Below are positions 10,278-22,640 of a stretch of 64,000 bases of DNA, in pieces. The stretch's first letter is position 1. Each line of letters begins with the position of its first letter. Origin of the DNA: Pomphorhynchus laevis. Taxonomy: Eukaryota > Acanthocephala > Palaeacanthocephala > Echinorhynchida > Pomphorhynchidae. The stretch is taken from NCBI GenBank assembly GCA_012934845.2, contig WNNJ02001118.1:186001-250000 (forward strand). The letters are read 5' to 3'. Below the pieces are notes generated by a model, which made no database searches, had not been told where the DNA came from, and saw only the letters and a list, made by a program, of their open reading frames with translations. Both the position numbers and the translations under genes were made by a program.

Positions 10278-10808
10278 GAACGTATTCTAAAATATTTCTA
10301 TAATTTTATCATTAGAATTCTTTCGTAACAGTGCGGTGTAATGCGAACTCATTTGAATTTCTTATAATATCTTAAATTTCTTAGAATTTCTTATGATACA
10401 TGTACGAATTTAAGTCATTATATAATGGTGTGTAATACCGAAACTAGTCAATATTATTGTTCAACCAGTTATACAAAATTAAAATTGGAAATTAATTTAT
10501 ATATTTATATATAAGTATGGAATATTTAATACTATCAGATAATCTAGTATTGACTCAAAACTATTTCAAACACCTCTGACTAGATATCACTCTTCCGATT
10601 TGGTCCTTGAAATGTTCTATTTGCGATTGTATATTGATACAATATAAATAAAAAATATAGTAGATATAAAAGACTATATAGTGGACTAAAAGGTATAGTG
10701 GACTGTACCTTTATAGTGGACTGTAACGAATTTTATAAAATTTCTATCTATAAAAACAACTTTAAATTATATATTAATAAAAGAATTTGTCGAATATAAA
10801 AAGACAGC

Positions 10809-12864
10809 CTAATTCAAATCTGTTTTGTCACTGTTAATTGATGCTTTCTCGGTATCATTTGTTTGAGCTGCAACGTGTCTAAGCTACAAAAATAAATCAT
10901 ATGCGCAATCAAAACAAAAAAGAGAGCAGACATCTAACCTGATCCTCCATAAGTTTTGAAAGGCCTCCATACTTTGCAAGCAACTTCATTGTTTCGACAA
11001 TAAAAGGAGTCCAGTTGTGGTTTCTTCTTATACCGTCGACCTAAATAGTAAAAATATTAATTAAATATTATAAAATAATTTTTAAGGTATTTCCTATTAT
11101 TGTATTATCAGTTTATACAAAAATAACTTTAAGTAAAAAGTTAAATAAGATTAGAGATGCTACAAAGTATTTGTACTTTATCAGGTTAAGAGATCATTTA
11201 AAGTAGACAAATAAAAATTCATGATACCTCGTATCGCAGCTGTTGCTTTTCTTCATCTGCCAGCAACTGTTCCAATTCACTAATTCGTTGTAATTCTGCT
11301 GGGTCAGCGACTGATTCTGATACTATAATTCAAAAGATCAATAACATCACGAAATATGCAGTCGTATCTGGTATACAATGTGCTTGAAGCTTCGTAAGCT
11401 CTTCTGTGTAAGCTTTTTTACGATCGAAGGTCATTGCCAATAAGTTAAAATCGCCTGTTTCAGATCTTAAAACAACAATAATGTCAGCAGTATTCTATTT
11501 ATTGTTGTCTTTTTAATTTAGAAATCATCTAATATGATGGAATATAAGAGATAGATCAATAAAAAATATTTCGGCAATTAATGATAATTTAATATTTTTG
11601 GAAGATAGCCATTTTTATGGTGATTTTTATTGTTTATCTACATTTCACGCGATTCTAGCAGTAGAATCGCTCGATTCTACTCCTGTTTTAAGTAGAATAT
11701 TCTACTCCTGTTTTAAAATTTCAAAAGAAATAATTTTAACTTATTAACTAAATCAATTACTTTTAATCCAACTTTAACATTTTAATTATAATTAAAATGT
11801 TGCGATTGTTGTAAAAACGCCCTCACTACAAACTTGTAATAACCAAACCTCTAAACACTCGCCATCAATAAGATTAGCTGAGTCTTCGTATTTTATATTA
11901 CTTATAAATTAAAAATAATGCGGAATAAATATAATATATAATTATATACATTTATATTAATATATAATGTATTATAATAGATTTATTATAATATAAATAT
12001 ATTATTATAATAAAATAAAGTTATTATTATAACTTCATAACTTATATTATTATATTAACTTTATGAAGATATTATTTTATTAAAATATTATTTTAATGAA
12101 TATTATTTTACTTCATTATATTATTTTATAAAGTTAATAATAAAGTTTATATTATATATTATATATCTATTTTAAATTTATAATATAATATAATCAATTT
12201 TTATGTATAGAATATAATAAATATAATAAATATATAGAATATATATATTAAATAAATGTATTAGATGTCATCAGGAGGAACTGCTATGCAAATCAGGCTT
12301 CGGTCCGTTTTGCTGGAACCGACTATTGTCAGCGTATCATAGCAGCGGAGCTAAACACGTGCTAATGATGTATTTCGTCTGATAAAACTATCTAGTATCT
12401 TATTCTAATACAAAGTATATTATTTATTATCCATCCATAAAAATTTGCCACTTAAGAGTTTAAATTTATTCTTTATATTATTGTGTTGATTTATATATTT
12501 TACTATTTTCTGCTTGATGTTATTTTTATAGTAACCTAGTTTAAAATATGTATCTATTAAATTATTTAAATGATTTTGAAGAAAGCCAATATTATTAAAT
12601 ATTGTTGCAATTCTTAAAATTTTATTATTTAATGCATTATATTTTATATTATATGGTATGCATGAATGCTCATGCAAAAATATGTTTCTTGTAAATTTAA
12701 ATATGTCATCTTTACGATATAAATTAATAGTAGTTTTAGTTTATGTTGATTTAATGTTCATATCTAGGTATACACCTCCTTTATCATTAATATTGGTTTT
12801 GTTAAGAATAAGGCTTTCTGGATAAATGTGCTCACTAATTGAATAAAAATTATTAGAATTAAAT

Positions 12865-12934
<70 letters not shown>

Positions 12935-15900
12935 TTATGATAATATTATAAGAATAATAAACCAAACCAGCTAACTGAGTCTACGTATTTAATATAATTA
13001 TAAAATAAACAAAACATAATAATGCTAAATCAAAATTTAATAATTAAATAATAAAATTAAAAATTGTTTTTAGATTTTCTATAATTTAAATCAAGTTAAA
13101 AAAATGAAATTTAAAATAAACGTCATTTTTATGAATTGACTAATAAATAACATACGTTGTATCAGAATAAGAATTAGAGGTCATCAGGAGGAACTGCAAT
13201 GCTATCAGGTTTCAGCCCCTAACTCCTCTACCCAACATAGCAGCGGGGCCAAATACATGCTAATGATGTATTTCCTCTGATAAAACTATATAGTATCTTA
13301 TTCTAATACAAAGTATATTGTTCATTAACCATCCATAAAAATTTACCACTTAAGAGTTTAAATTTATTCTTTATATTATTGTGTTGATTTATATATTTTA
13401 CTATTTTCTGCTTGATGTTATTTTTATAGTAACCTGGTTTAAAATATGTATCTATTAAATCGTTTAAATGATTTATCGATCCATAAATATTTTCAGCTTA
13501 AGAGTTTAAATTTTTTTATATTTTGGATATATTTTAAAATATATATTTATATATTTTATAAATAACCTAGTTTATTTTCTTAATTTTATAAGATTTATTT
13601 TTGTTTTAATTAAAAAGAAAATGCAATTGTTTGTTATTTTCATTTTATTTTTAATTTTATCAAATATATAATATTTCCAAATGTTTATATTAGATGTATT
13701 TAAGCTTTCACTATTAATCAGTATACTAAAGTAATCATTTAAGTCATCATATAGAGTACTATATATGTGTTGTACTTTAAGTAATAATATTATAATAATG
13801 TCATCGGGCTTTGAACTATTTTTAGCCGGCAGTCTCGACAAGATATTAAGTAAATCAATTGAATCAAAACGAATGTTAAATTCCTGGGGTCAGTCAAGAG
13901 CGCAAGCCAAGTAAGGAAAGCGACAGCTCGAATCTCGGATGAGTCAAATTGCGAATGGAGTAAAGTTGGTAGTCAACATTCTGATGAGCCAAAGCTACAA
14001 ATATGTGGCAGAAAGCGGGTGAATCGAAAAAGGCTATGGCAATGGTACTGCTAGTAGTCAGGGTGTATGGAATTGGAAGTCATGAAGGAATGATTCTGTA
14101 GCTGGTTTTCAACGCGAAAGTCACTTTGTGTGATCTAGTAACTATTCAGTAAAGCATCAATCACAGGATCACCAGCCCCTGATTTTAATCGATCTTCATG
14201 ATCTCAAAACTAAAGAAGAATGTATGATAAGCATGCCAGAGAGCATCTCGGACAATGCAGTGCCTGGAGATCATTATGGAAAATACTAATCTCGAGGCAA
14301 TGAGTATTATATCTATTGAATTTGATCTTTTGACAGATCCAACACTAATGTGAATGTCACTACATGTGCCTAACTATTCAGTGAAGCAGTTGTTCCGCCT
14401 TAGTGGCTCCTCAATGTTTCGTGGACACGAGCTGTGTATGAAGTATCGGTCAAAGCCACGATCAAATTATAAGACTTTGTTTGATCGCGTTTGTAAACGA
14501 TAAATTACCGCCTAGGGTGGTCAGCAGTTGTACAGCTGCGAAATTCAAGAAAAGCCTCAAACTTGAACTCTTTGATTCTTGATATTTTTTCAATTCATTT
14601 TGTATTTATATTTCTAATTTTACTTCGATGTGATACTCTCCTGCGATCTTCGGGTTCTTTTTAAGTATATTTTTTAAAGTACAATAGAACATTTTAAATT
14701 CTATCTAAAGTTGTGATCAATTCTTAACTAAAGTTGTAACCAATTATGATGGTTTATGTTTACTTGCTTGTATTTTTAAATAAAACAATGCAAGCAAAAC
14801 CCACAGCTCCGAAGCTAAGTGACTCTATAAATTGGGATTATTAATTTTGTTATCTCGGAAATTTTTGTTTTTATTTTTCTATTTTGTTACTATTTTGTTA
14901 ATTATAATATTATTATATATAATAAATATTTTATTATATTTATTTAATATATTTATATCAATATATAAATATTTTAATGTTTATATTATATATAAAATTG
15001 ACTAACTGATTTTACTTAAACAAACTTACTCTGGCATCCTATTTTTCAGAACATTTGAAGCAGTTTTAATCCAATTAAATGACAAACTCCCTACATTAAG
15101 CAATGAATAATATTTAACATATAACATTAGCTACCGTGATCTATTGGATAATTTTTAAGTCCATCAAGTTCGACTAACCGCCCGCTTATTGGCACGAAGG
15201 CAACGTAATGAAAGGCATCAGTTCCTTTATTTGACTCTCCTTCTAAGGAAACTAAATTAGGTCTAGAAAACAAATCCAGTGTACTTTATTATATGCAGTG
15301 AAAGTTTTACTTTGAAAAAGAATTGTGGGCTTCCTTTATAGACAAACAATTGCCGATTGCGTGACCTTTAGTCTAATAAACAACGATCAAATTTAAATAA
15401 AATCTTAAATCAAATCAACCTCAGAATCCATCATGGCTGTAAACTCTTGGAAATTTGACAACACATCGCCAAGCTCAAGATCGTTGACGTCCTTTAGATT
15501 CAACAACATGTTTATTATGGCTTGAGTGGCGCATGCATTTGGAATTACCTAAATATTAGGCCATCTGAACGTATTAAAATTCAACTTTTAATTTAAAAAA
15601 GGGCATACAAAATATTTTATATAAAATAGATTATTCGTGTTTATTTATACATCAAAAAAAGACCTTTACAAGTCGTTGTCATGAAAGCGTTTAATGAAGC
15701 GGAAAGTTTGATTATTGATTGAACATTGATCTTTGAAAAGCAATAAATTCCATTTCGTCTAGACACTTAAAGACCTTATACTGCCCATGGAATTAATATT
15801 GTCTTTGTTAAGAATGTCAGCTACAACATTTGAATCTAATCTATTTTTAATGAATAGGATTAGATAATCTTATTCTTTAGCATAGGATTAGATAATAAAT

Positions 15901-18900
15901 ATTATAAATAATAAAAAATATTATAATATTATAATATTTAATAATAATATTATTCCTTCAAATGTTCAACAAACTATAGCAAAATTTTGGTGGCATTTTA
16001 ATTAAAAATGCAAATTATCTAGATATCCGAATTCACAACACGAAAAGTAAGAATTCTCACAATACGATCAGCATATTATATAATCTATATAATCGTATCT
16101 ATATAATCGTATCTATATGATCAGCTGATCATATAGATCAGCGTATCTAAGTATTTTATATTATTTATATAATAAAAATAATGCTAAATAAAATTAAAAT
16201 AATTAAATATTTATAATTGTAAATAATAAATAATTTGTATATAAGATTTTACATAATTTAAATTAAATTAAAATTTAAAATTGAAATTTAAAATAAAAAA
16301 TCAATTTTTATTATGTTAATAAATAACATACGATGTATAAGAATAAGGATTATAGGTAATCAGAAGGAACCGCTGTGCTATCAGGTGAAACATTCAATAA
16401 ATTATTAGATTTTTATGCTGCAATACCGCATAAGAATCATTTATCTATAACGGTTTGTTCAGTGTAGAGCTGATGCAGTTTATTGTCCAAACATTACATC
16501 CTATTCCATCACAGCTTACTTGTAAAGTGATTAGCAGACTGAGTATATCTATTTTTACTATAACGCGTAAATTATGGATTAAGTTTAGATAATAAATACT
16601 AAATCCATAATCTTCTTCCATTTCAAATATATAGTTATTACAGGAACAAAAGCAGAAATTAACCTTATTTAATAAAAAAATTCTATATTTCTATCGCTCC
16701 TTCTATCATCATCAGGATTACAATAAAATGTTTCACAATTTTTCTCTTTTCCCCCGATAACAATTTGCATTTAGTTGATCTATCACTCAATGTGGATCCT
16801 TCCTCGACGCCATTGCGTAGGAACCTCCCTCTGTATCATTAAATTGTACAATTCTTCCTATCTTTGACAATCTCGTTTTCCTAGGCTTCCATTTCGACGA
16901 GGGAAGATTGCCAGGCAAGGGAAGATTCCACTTCTCTTGCTGGGCGATTGAGACACATATTAAATTCACCGAGTACAAAAGAAGGAGTGTATATTTCATT
17001 TATATAAAAATCATTTATATAAATGAAATTTGTATAAAAATTTACATCTTCAAAGGGTGACTATTCAAATATATTGTTGCAACGTACCATCTTGAACTGT
17101 TAACATCTTATTAATATATTATTAATATATTAATATTGTCAAAATTTAATGTATTTCGCAGCATCTACATTTAAAATCATCATTTGTCATCATTGACAAA
17201 TGATGACATAGTATATAATAAATACTAAACCCATAATCTTCTTCCATTTCAAATATATAGTTATTACAGGAACAAAGAAGCAGAAATTATCCTTTATTTG
17301 ATAAAAAATTATATTTCGATAGCTCCTGCTATCATCATCAGGATTACAATAAAATGTTTCACATTCCCCCCCCCGTGTTTCCAACATTTATACAAAAATA
17401 CAAGCATTGATGTGCCCCGCATTTCTATTCAAAAGAAAATACCGAGAAACAAAACAATCATGCACTAAAATTTTACACACATTAAAAAAACAAAAAGAAA
17501 GAAAAAAAGCAGAATCATAAAACAAAATAAAATTAAAATCATAAAATAAGTGACAAAAAATACGAATTTAATAATAAAAATAATGTAAAAGTAGAGTAAT
17601 AAATTATAATTTAATCTAAACCAAAACAAAATAATAATACAATAAGAAAAAACGAATTGAAAAATTAAAATAATGTAATATTGGAATAATTAATTATAAT
17701 TTAAGGTTGTAATCGGATTTATTATTAAGCATTGAATTAGATTCTTTTTTAATAAAATACGCTTCTTGAATAATGCGAGAAATTTACTTGCACAAGCGTA
17801 CGCGTCTTGGTACGCTTGTGCAAGAAAACAAAGTCAACAGGTCGGTATCTGTTGTGTTCTACTTGTCTATAGAACACGTCAGATAACTAAGTCTGCGTTA
17901 TAAAAGGTAAATTTTTATAAAAAACTTTGTATTTTTAATTAAAAATACAAAGTATTTTTAATTTTTTATTTATATAAAAAAATTATTTTCATTTTTTATT
18001 TTATACCTATCAAAAATGGTTATAAATATTTCTCTTTTGATTCAAATAAAACTTCATTCGTTTTAAATTTATTAAAATATTTATGAATAAATATATCTTT
18101 TATAAACTAGATATTTTTAAATAATAAATATTTAAAAATATATACAACATATATATATTTATCTTTTATTATGACGTAAAGTATAGTATTAAATCATATC
18201 AGATAACTGAATCTACGTATTTTATTCTATATATAAATAAAATAAAAGATAAATAATAAATAATTATATAAGATTTTATACAATTTATAATTATATCAAG
18301 TAAAAATTTAAAATTTAAAGTAAAAGTCAATTTTTATAAATTAACAAATAAATGGCAGACGATCTATGATAATAAGGATTTGAGATCATCAGGGATGATC
18401 TGATGGACAAAAAAGAGCGGATACAGTGCTGAAGGATAAAAAGAAGGCGGTTGAGTAACAGTTACAAGTCATTGTTCTATAATAGATAAAAAATGTATAG
18501 AGATTGAATCAGATAATAAAACTATAACTGACTTAATTTCAAGCTTTATAAATCATATCATGAGTATACGTATTTTATATTATAAATTTAAAATAATACT
18601 AAATAAAGTTCAAATAATTAAATCATAAGTAATTATAAATAATAAAAAATTCACATGATTTTTATTAAATAAAACATTTAAAATTAAAGGTGGCAAAAAG
18701 CTATTGTATAAGCAATAGAATTGCAAGTTTATAGCTTATAGCTCAATGGCCTATAGAATTGCAAGTTTATTCACTGCTTTCTTTTGTAAAATCATTTTAA
18801 TATTATATTGACATTTAGATTATTTTAATATTAAATTGATATTTAGATTATTTAATTTATCTAAACTAAGGCATTTATTGAAACAATAAAAAAAATTTTA

Positions 18901-21207
18901 GAAATAAAATTCGATTTGATAACAGAATTCAACACAAATTATTTAAAATAAATCATTTACTTCTCATGATTTAACAAATTATAATTATTTCATAAACTTC
19001 TCATAATAAATCAATCTTGAAGTCAAATAACTCCAAGAATCTCACCTGCTTAGCAAAATAGATGTCACAGATTTGTTTATCTTCAATAAAAGTGCCTCCA
19101 TTAGCAAAATCAGGACTGGATGATATATTTTTACATTTAAACAAGAACAATAGCCCATAGATTGAGCTAAATTTAATTTATATTTTCAAAACAATAAATT
19201 TCACAAACTTTAACTGGTCGATATCTTCGAGCGAACATATTTCAGTCATTTGAACACCTTTAACGCCTAAAGTTAGAATTTATATGAATTTAATTAAAGA
19301 AACAAAAAGAAAATTTTTAATTTTACAAACCGTAATTTTCAATAAGTAGCATATCATTTCAATGTAATTGCTCAATTAGATTGAAAGAATTACATCAAGC
19401 AGAATAATTAATTTATAGCAGAATTTTCATTTAATTCAAAATTTCAGTAAATTTAATTTTTATTATCGAAGTAACAGAACTTAATTCTATATTATATCTT
19501 AAGCAGTACTTTATACTTAAAGCAACGTACATGAGTCCTTTCAACTTTGTTATTACTAGTTTATCGCAAAGGATGCACGAGGTTTTTCAAAAGTTTCTCC
19601 AAGCACCTCAGCCCAATCTCTGACGCTGATGAATTCGACATATTCGTCATTCTGACCAGGTATTATTTTCCAGCAAATAACAAATTTAAAAATTTGTTAT
19701 CGAACCTTGCGCGATCCCACAAGGTTCAGTCCTGATTTTATCTCTTCTACTTTGCGATCTCTCTCCGTTTATCAAACCTTTATCCTTTAAGTCATGCAAT
19801 ACGCCGACGACATCCTCATCTATGATCAAGTATCCACCCATCGCGTACAGGATCGCAATTTCTGCATCCAACTGTCTTTCTTTTATCTACAAACATATCT
19901 CATATCTTCGAATCGTTCTAAACCCAGACAAGTCCATAATAATGTAGATCCTTCCCCGTCAACCTAACATATATCCTCCCACTCTATCTTTTGTCTCATC
20001 AATAATCATCATAGTTCACAATCTCAATTTCTTAGGCTTCCGCTTCGATAATCACCTTTCCGTTAAAACCCTTCGTCCGTGACAAGGTCCGCTCGTCTAA
20101 CTTTATTCACCGTGACATCTGCTGTATCCGCACTCTCATCGAAGTCCGTTCAAGTATGTCTCTTCTTTCTTCGATTCTCTTCCCTAAAATCGATTACATC
20201 CTCAGCCTTTTAGCCGATTCTCCAAAATCCATCATATTACCCCGACAACGCATCATATACTCCGGCGATCGAGTGCTCCTAGTCTCCATGGCTTCAATCA
20301 CACTTCCAATATCTTGCTCAACTCTCCTGGCCCACCATCCACATCCGCATCAAAATCCGCCTTCTTCTCATAACTGTTTGTCTCATCTTTTGGCTCCCTA
20401 TCTTTCATCAACCTCTCTTTCTTAAAACGACACTCTTCCCAACTCTCTATCGCTGTGTTTCCGTAATTCCCTCTACATCCACGTTCTTAATTACTCTAAA
20501 AACTACGGTCTCAGATTTTTCATCGTCGCTGCCTTACTCGTCTGGAATCAGCTCCCTCTCGACGTCCGCCGCACTCCCTCATTTTCTTACATTCAAATAT
20601 CGCCTCCGTACCCACCTTCTAGATACATTATTTAAATATTTTTCGCGGTCATGTAAGTGTGCGCCGGCACGCATTTGCAACGTAAAAATAAATTTTTTTA
20701 TTTTTAATTAATAAATTTTTTACTAAATAACATATTTAATAACATTTTGAAATTTAAAACTAATAGACCTAATTTTTTGAATAAAGGAATAACTTTTTGT
20801 AGTAAATATCAAATATCAAATATCAAAGTGGTTATGAAAAATTAAGGTTCGAGAAGAACTACAAGCTGGGTTGTGGTATGTAATTATAACAAAAGTTTTT
20901 TAACATTTTTTATTGAAAAATGTAAATTCTTTGAAAAATCAAATATTTTGATTCTGAAGATAATCGCCAGCTAGCTTAATAACAAATTAAAACAATTACA
21001 AAAGGAAGAAAATGTTAATTTATGTTAAAATCAAGTTACATATAATTTTATCATTATTAGACTTGATACAATTTAAAAGTAATCAAGTAATACTCAATTA
21101 CAACATAGCAAATGATATAAATTAAATAGATTACCTATTTTTTTAAGAAGATCTGTAAAGATCCAAGGATCGCTTTCAATCAGACACCATTCATCTTGTT
21201 CGGACAT
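10809..21207 (-). CDS. UCHL5: Ubiquitin C-terminal hydrolase L5 (UCH37), 11 exons
   Basis: This cysteine deubiquitinase trims ubiquitin chains at the proteasome (via RPN13) and is held by INO80. Exons, in order on the minus strand: 21207-21135, 19266-19209, 19166-19046, 15548-15420, 15372-15311, 15262-15135, 15090-15030, 11465-11377, 11322-11228, 11040-10939, 10883-10809. They total 993 nt, and every junction keeps frame with GT-AG ends, giving 330 residues (human about 329). The start is ATG in [17 protein letters not shown], matching the family N-terminus. The active site is complete: Gln84, Cys90 in NACATQAI, His166 in DAFHYV and Asp181 in ELDG. The C-terminal ULD-like helices end with [12 protein letters not shown], the segment used for RPN13 or INO80 binding. 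Introns 2, 4-6, 8 and 10 are 42-55 nt and intron 9 is 187 nt; introns 1, 3 and 7 are 1.9-3.6 kb and full of transposon debris. Confidence 0.95.
11872..12420 (-). repeat. PLE terminal module inside UCHL5 intron 7
   Basis: GATTAGCTGAGTCTTCGTA at 11872 is the module's outer end. The inner conserved block (TCATCAGGAGGAACTGCTATG) lies at 12270-12300. Between them the AT-rich part has expanded. In this copy the CTGCTATG/CATAGCAG stem is kept while the loop differs strongly from other copies. Confidence 0.75.
12421..12960 (-). mobile_element. PLE RT C-terminal fragment with (TA)n expansion
   Basis: The minus strand encodes the family C-terminus ([13 protein letters not shown] through [12 protein letters not shown]) at 12677-12420. 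A second piece around 12850-12740 carries [18 protein letters not shown] (TA)n tract at about 12863-12932 replaces the sequence that should lead into YIDD. Confidence 0.8.
12863..12932. repeat. (TA)n microsatellite
   Basis: About 35 TA dinucleotides, almost uninterrupted, begin exactly where the PLE codes for the RYIDDIC segment. The tract probably grew from its TATAT-rich codons. Confidence 0.95.
12961..13850 (-). mobile_element. Second PLE copy in UCHL5 intron 7, internally deleted
   Basis: The outer end CAGCTAACTGAGTCTACG at 12965 starts a nearly complete module (to about 13315). RT C-terminus (to about 13490) and then the N-terminal coding region (13841-13572) follow, the latter encoding [19 protein letters not shown] upstream of the usual NSES-KIWK block. 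Most of the RT is missing. This copy shows the farthest N-terminal residues seen for the family and no GIY-YIG motif there. Confidence 0.75.
13860..14387. other. Unassigned intron sequence
   Basis: This part of UCHL5 intron 7 is more GC-rich than its surroundings and has stops in every frame. A short direct repeat, AACTATTCAGT followed by AAGCA, occurs at about 14145 and 14371. I recognise no element; it may be the interior of a decayed CR1 whose 3' end follows. Confidence 0.4.
14388..14835 (+). mobile_element. CR1-type LINE 3' end
   Basis: The plus strand encodes [19 protein letters not shown] and then [18 protein letters not shown], ending in TGA near 14580. This is the standard C-terminus of CR1-clade ORF2 (RGH, then LP-RVV, then F-K-L). 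An AT-rich 3' UTR follows. It sits antisense in UCHL5 intron 7. Confidence 0.65.
16130..16390 (-). repeat. Diverged PLE terminal module in UCHL5 intron 3
   Basis: It starts at GATCAGCGTATCTAAGTA and keeps the AATAATGCTAAATAAAATT stretch and the inner block AATCAGAAGGAACCGCTGTG before decaying. There is no RT next to it. Confidence 0.6.
16590..16750. repeat. Direct repeat copy 1 (~150 bp)
   Basis: The segment from ATAATAAATACTAAATCC to AAAATGTTTCAC recurs at 17217-17370 with roughly 10% difference. On the minus strand it contains CTGATGA followed by a decayed stem and GAAA. Confidence 0.75.
16793..16905 (+). mobile_element. L2-A RT scrap
   Basis: About 110 bp match the L2-A segment at 47861-47965 (TGTGGATCC, then GTATCATTAAATT, then TTTTCCTAGGCTTCCATTT). 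Both flanks are unrelated to L2. Confidence 0.75.
17217..17370. repeat. Direct repeat copy 2 with a hammerhead-like core
   Basis: This is the second copy of the segment at 16590. On the minus strand 17341-17314 reads CTGATGA, one T, the perfect hairpin GATAGC-AGGA-GCTATC, then GAAA. A C9 run follows at about 17367. A downstream helix I partner is not convincing. Confidence 0.7.
17390..17786. other. A-rich intron sequence
   Basis: The stretch is extremely A-rich and unassigned, within UCHL5 intron 3. Confidence 0.5.
17787..17875. repeat. Cluster of three hairpins
   Basis: A perfect 15-bp inverted repeat (CTTGCACAAGCGTAC at 17787-17801, loop of 8, complement at 17810-17824) is followed by CAACAG/CTGTTG and then GTGTTCTA/TAGAACAC. 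The cluster abuts a PLE module end. Confidence 0.8.
17876..18680 (-). repeat. Several partial PLE modules and RT scraps
   Basis: Module outer ends recur at about 17875 (GATAACTAAGTCTGCG), 18200 (CAGATAACTGAATCTACG) and 18556. Part of the inner block survives at 18390 (GATCATCAGGGATG). An opposite-strand RT scrap at about 18445-18550 encodes TSHCSI and ESDNKTI. All are decayed and lie in UCHL5 intron 3. Confidence 0.6.
19547..19702 (+). other. Unassigned sequence upstream of an L2 fragment
   Basis: A 62-codon frame contains [16 protein letters not shown], but I recognise no family and the context is an antisense intron. It may be chance or an unknown repeat. Confidence 0.25.
19703..20690 (+). 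mobile_element. 5'-truncated L2-B copy in UCHL5 intron 1
   Basis: The copy begins at the RT motif CCCACAAGGTTCAGTCC and runs through [12 protein letters not shown] codons (19798-19825), the C-terminal domain and the 3' hairpin GTGTGC-GCCG-GCACGC (about 20657-20672). An A-rich tail follows. Several frame breaks are present. It is antisense to UCHL5. Confidence 0.85.
20691..21130. other. AT-rich remainder of UCHL5 intron 1
   Basis: No gene or element is recognised. A short tandem ATCAAATATCAA occurs at about 20805. Confidence 0.5.
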
Positions 21208-21609
21208 CTACAAATAAAGAAGTTAATAAAAAATAAATAATCGCAATTTATTTCATTTTAAATTGTTTAATCGTATTAATCAATAAGATAATAATAATCA
21301 AAATTCAAATAATCTTATTTTTATAATCTTATTTTTATGGATAAAACAAAGATGACTGTTAATTCTTAATAAAATTATTAATTATCTCTGAATTTTACAA
21401 CAAATATTAACAAAATATTTTATATAATGTTAATATTAAAAAAATTTATTAATAAAAAATATATAAATATTTTTATAATTATGTATAATATTTTTATAAA
21501 TTTTAAAATATAATCTGAATTTTCTTGAATTTGAAAATAAACATACAATGCATCGACAAGGATTTGATACAACAGCTATAATATACATAAAGATACAAAA
21601 AATCTTCAA

Positions 21610-21965
21610 TTGACAAACGGTCTAAACGAACGGTCTGATTAAACGATCTGAACAAACGGTCTGAACGAACGGTCTTGACGAACGATCTGAACGAACGGTC
21701 TGAACAAACGGTCTGAACAAACAGTCTGAACAAACGGTCTGAACAAACGGTCTGAACAAACGGTCATAACAAACGGTCATAACAAACGGTCTGAACAAAC
21801 GGTCTGAACGAACGGTCTGAACGAACAGTCTGAACGAACGAACTGGACGAACATACTGAATGAACGAAATGGGCGAGCGGTCTGAACGAACGGACTAAAC
21901 GACTACTGAACGTACGAACTGAACGATCAAACTGAACGAACAATATTAACGAATATACTAAACAT
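21610..21965. repeat. 13-bp tandem repeat upstream of UCHL5
   Basis: Degenerate head-to-tail copies of TCTGAACAAACGG (variants GAACGAACGG and GAACGATCAA) run for about 350 bp. They begin about 400 bp upstream of the UCHL5 start codon. Copies are most uniform around 21700-21830 and decay towards both ends. Confidence 0.85.
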
Positions 21966-21984
21966 ACACACTAAACCCGTCTGC

Positions 21985-22060
21985 TAAATTATTATTAGTG
22001 AGCTTGTAAGCGCGCCGTTGGCACGCATTTGCCACTCAAACATAACTTTATCTTATTTAT
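21985..22060 (+). mobile_element. Isolated L2 3' terminus
   Basis: GAGCTTGTAAGCGCGCCGTT followed by GGCACGCATTTGCCAC is the conserved L2 3' end seen in full copies. Almost nothing of the element body remains. Confidence 0.7.
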
Positions 22061-22074
22061 TAATATTTATTTAA

Positions 22075-22640
22075 TGGATGATAAAAAAGTAACGTGTCCT
22101 CAATGTGGTTGACGAATTTATATGCACTCGAATGGAATGCTGCTAGTACATGGAATGGTAACGTCTTGTTGTATTGGTTCATGTATTCATTGTAGTGGCA
22201 TAGATCATTACAGGCTTGCTACAGATAGAATTCTTAGCTCAGTCGATTATATTAATTTGCAGATTGGATGTGGCACATATGTCTGTGATGTATAGACGCA
22301 GGTGAAGGCTCCGATACCAAAGCGTATGGAATGCTCAAAAAAGCATTTTATATATGGATTTTTGCAGTGCGCCCATATTGTTAAACTTGCGTGTCTCAAA
22401 CGAAAAATAAATTATTTACAATCTCAAAATGAATTATTTGGAAATAAGTATTATCTCTTCAGTAGAAAAGTCAGGTGGCGACTTGGATATGTGTTGTCTA
22501 TTAGTTGCTAGAAACGTCTCACGAATTTCAGCCCCAAATTTACAATTGTCCAACCAACATATATTTATCAAAGATATGGATTCTTATTCACCTCAAAAAC
22601 CCTCTTCTCCAGCAACTTCTATTCATACTTATGTTCACTA
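22075..22640 (+). pseudogene. ORF1-like remnant of a third L2-type family
   Basis: Discontinuous frames encode CPQCG, later CGTYVCDV, CSKKHFIYGF and finally a Pro/Ser-rich SYSPQKPSSPATS. This order, cysteine pairs then an HF-x-x-GF block then low-complexity Ser/Pro, matches the start of L2-A ORF1 (CDSKDCDVW, KHFTCGF). The residues differ enough to suggest another family. Stops interrupt it. Confidence 0.4.

Noticed and set aside
12741-12965. Minus-strand frame with a long Ile-Tyr repeat as a membrane protein
   Set aside because: It is translation of a (TA)n microsatellite inside a PLE remnant.
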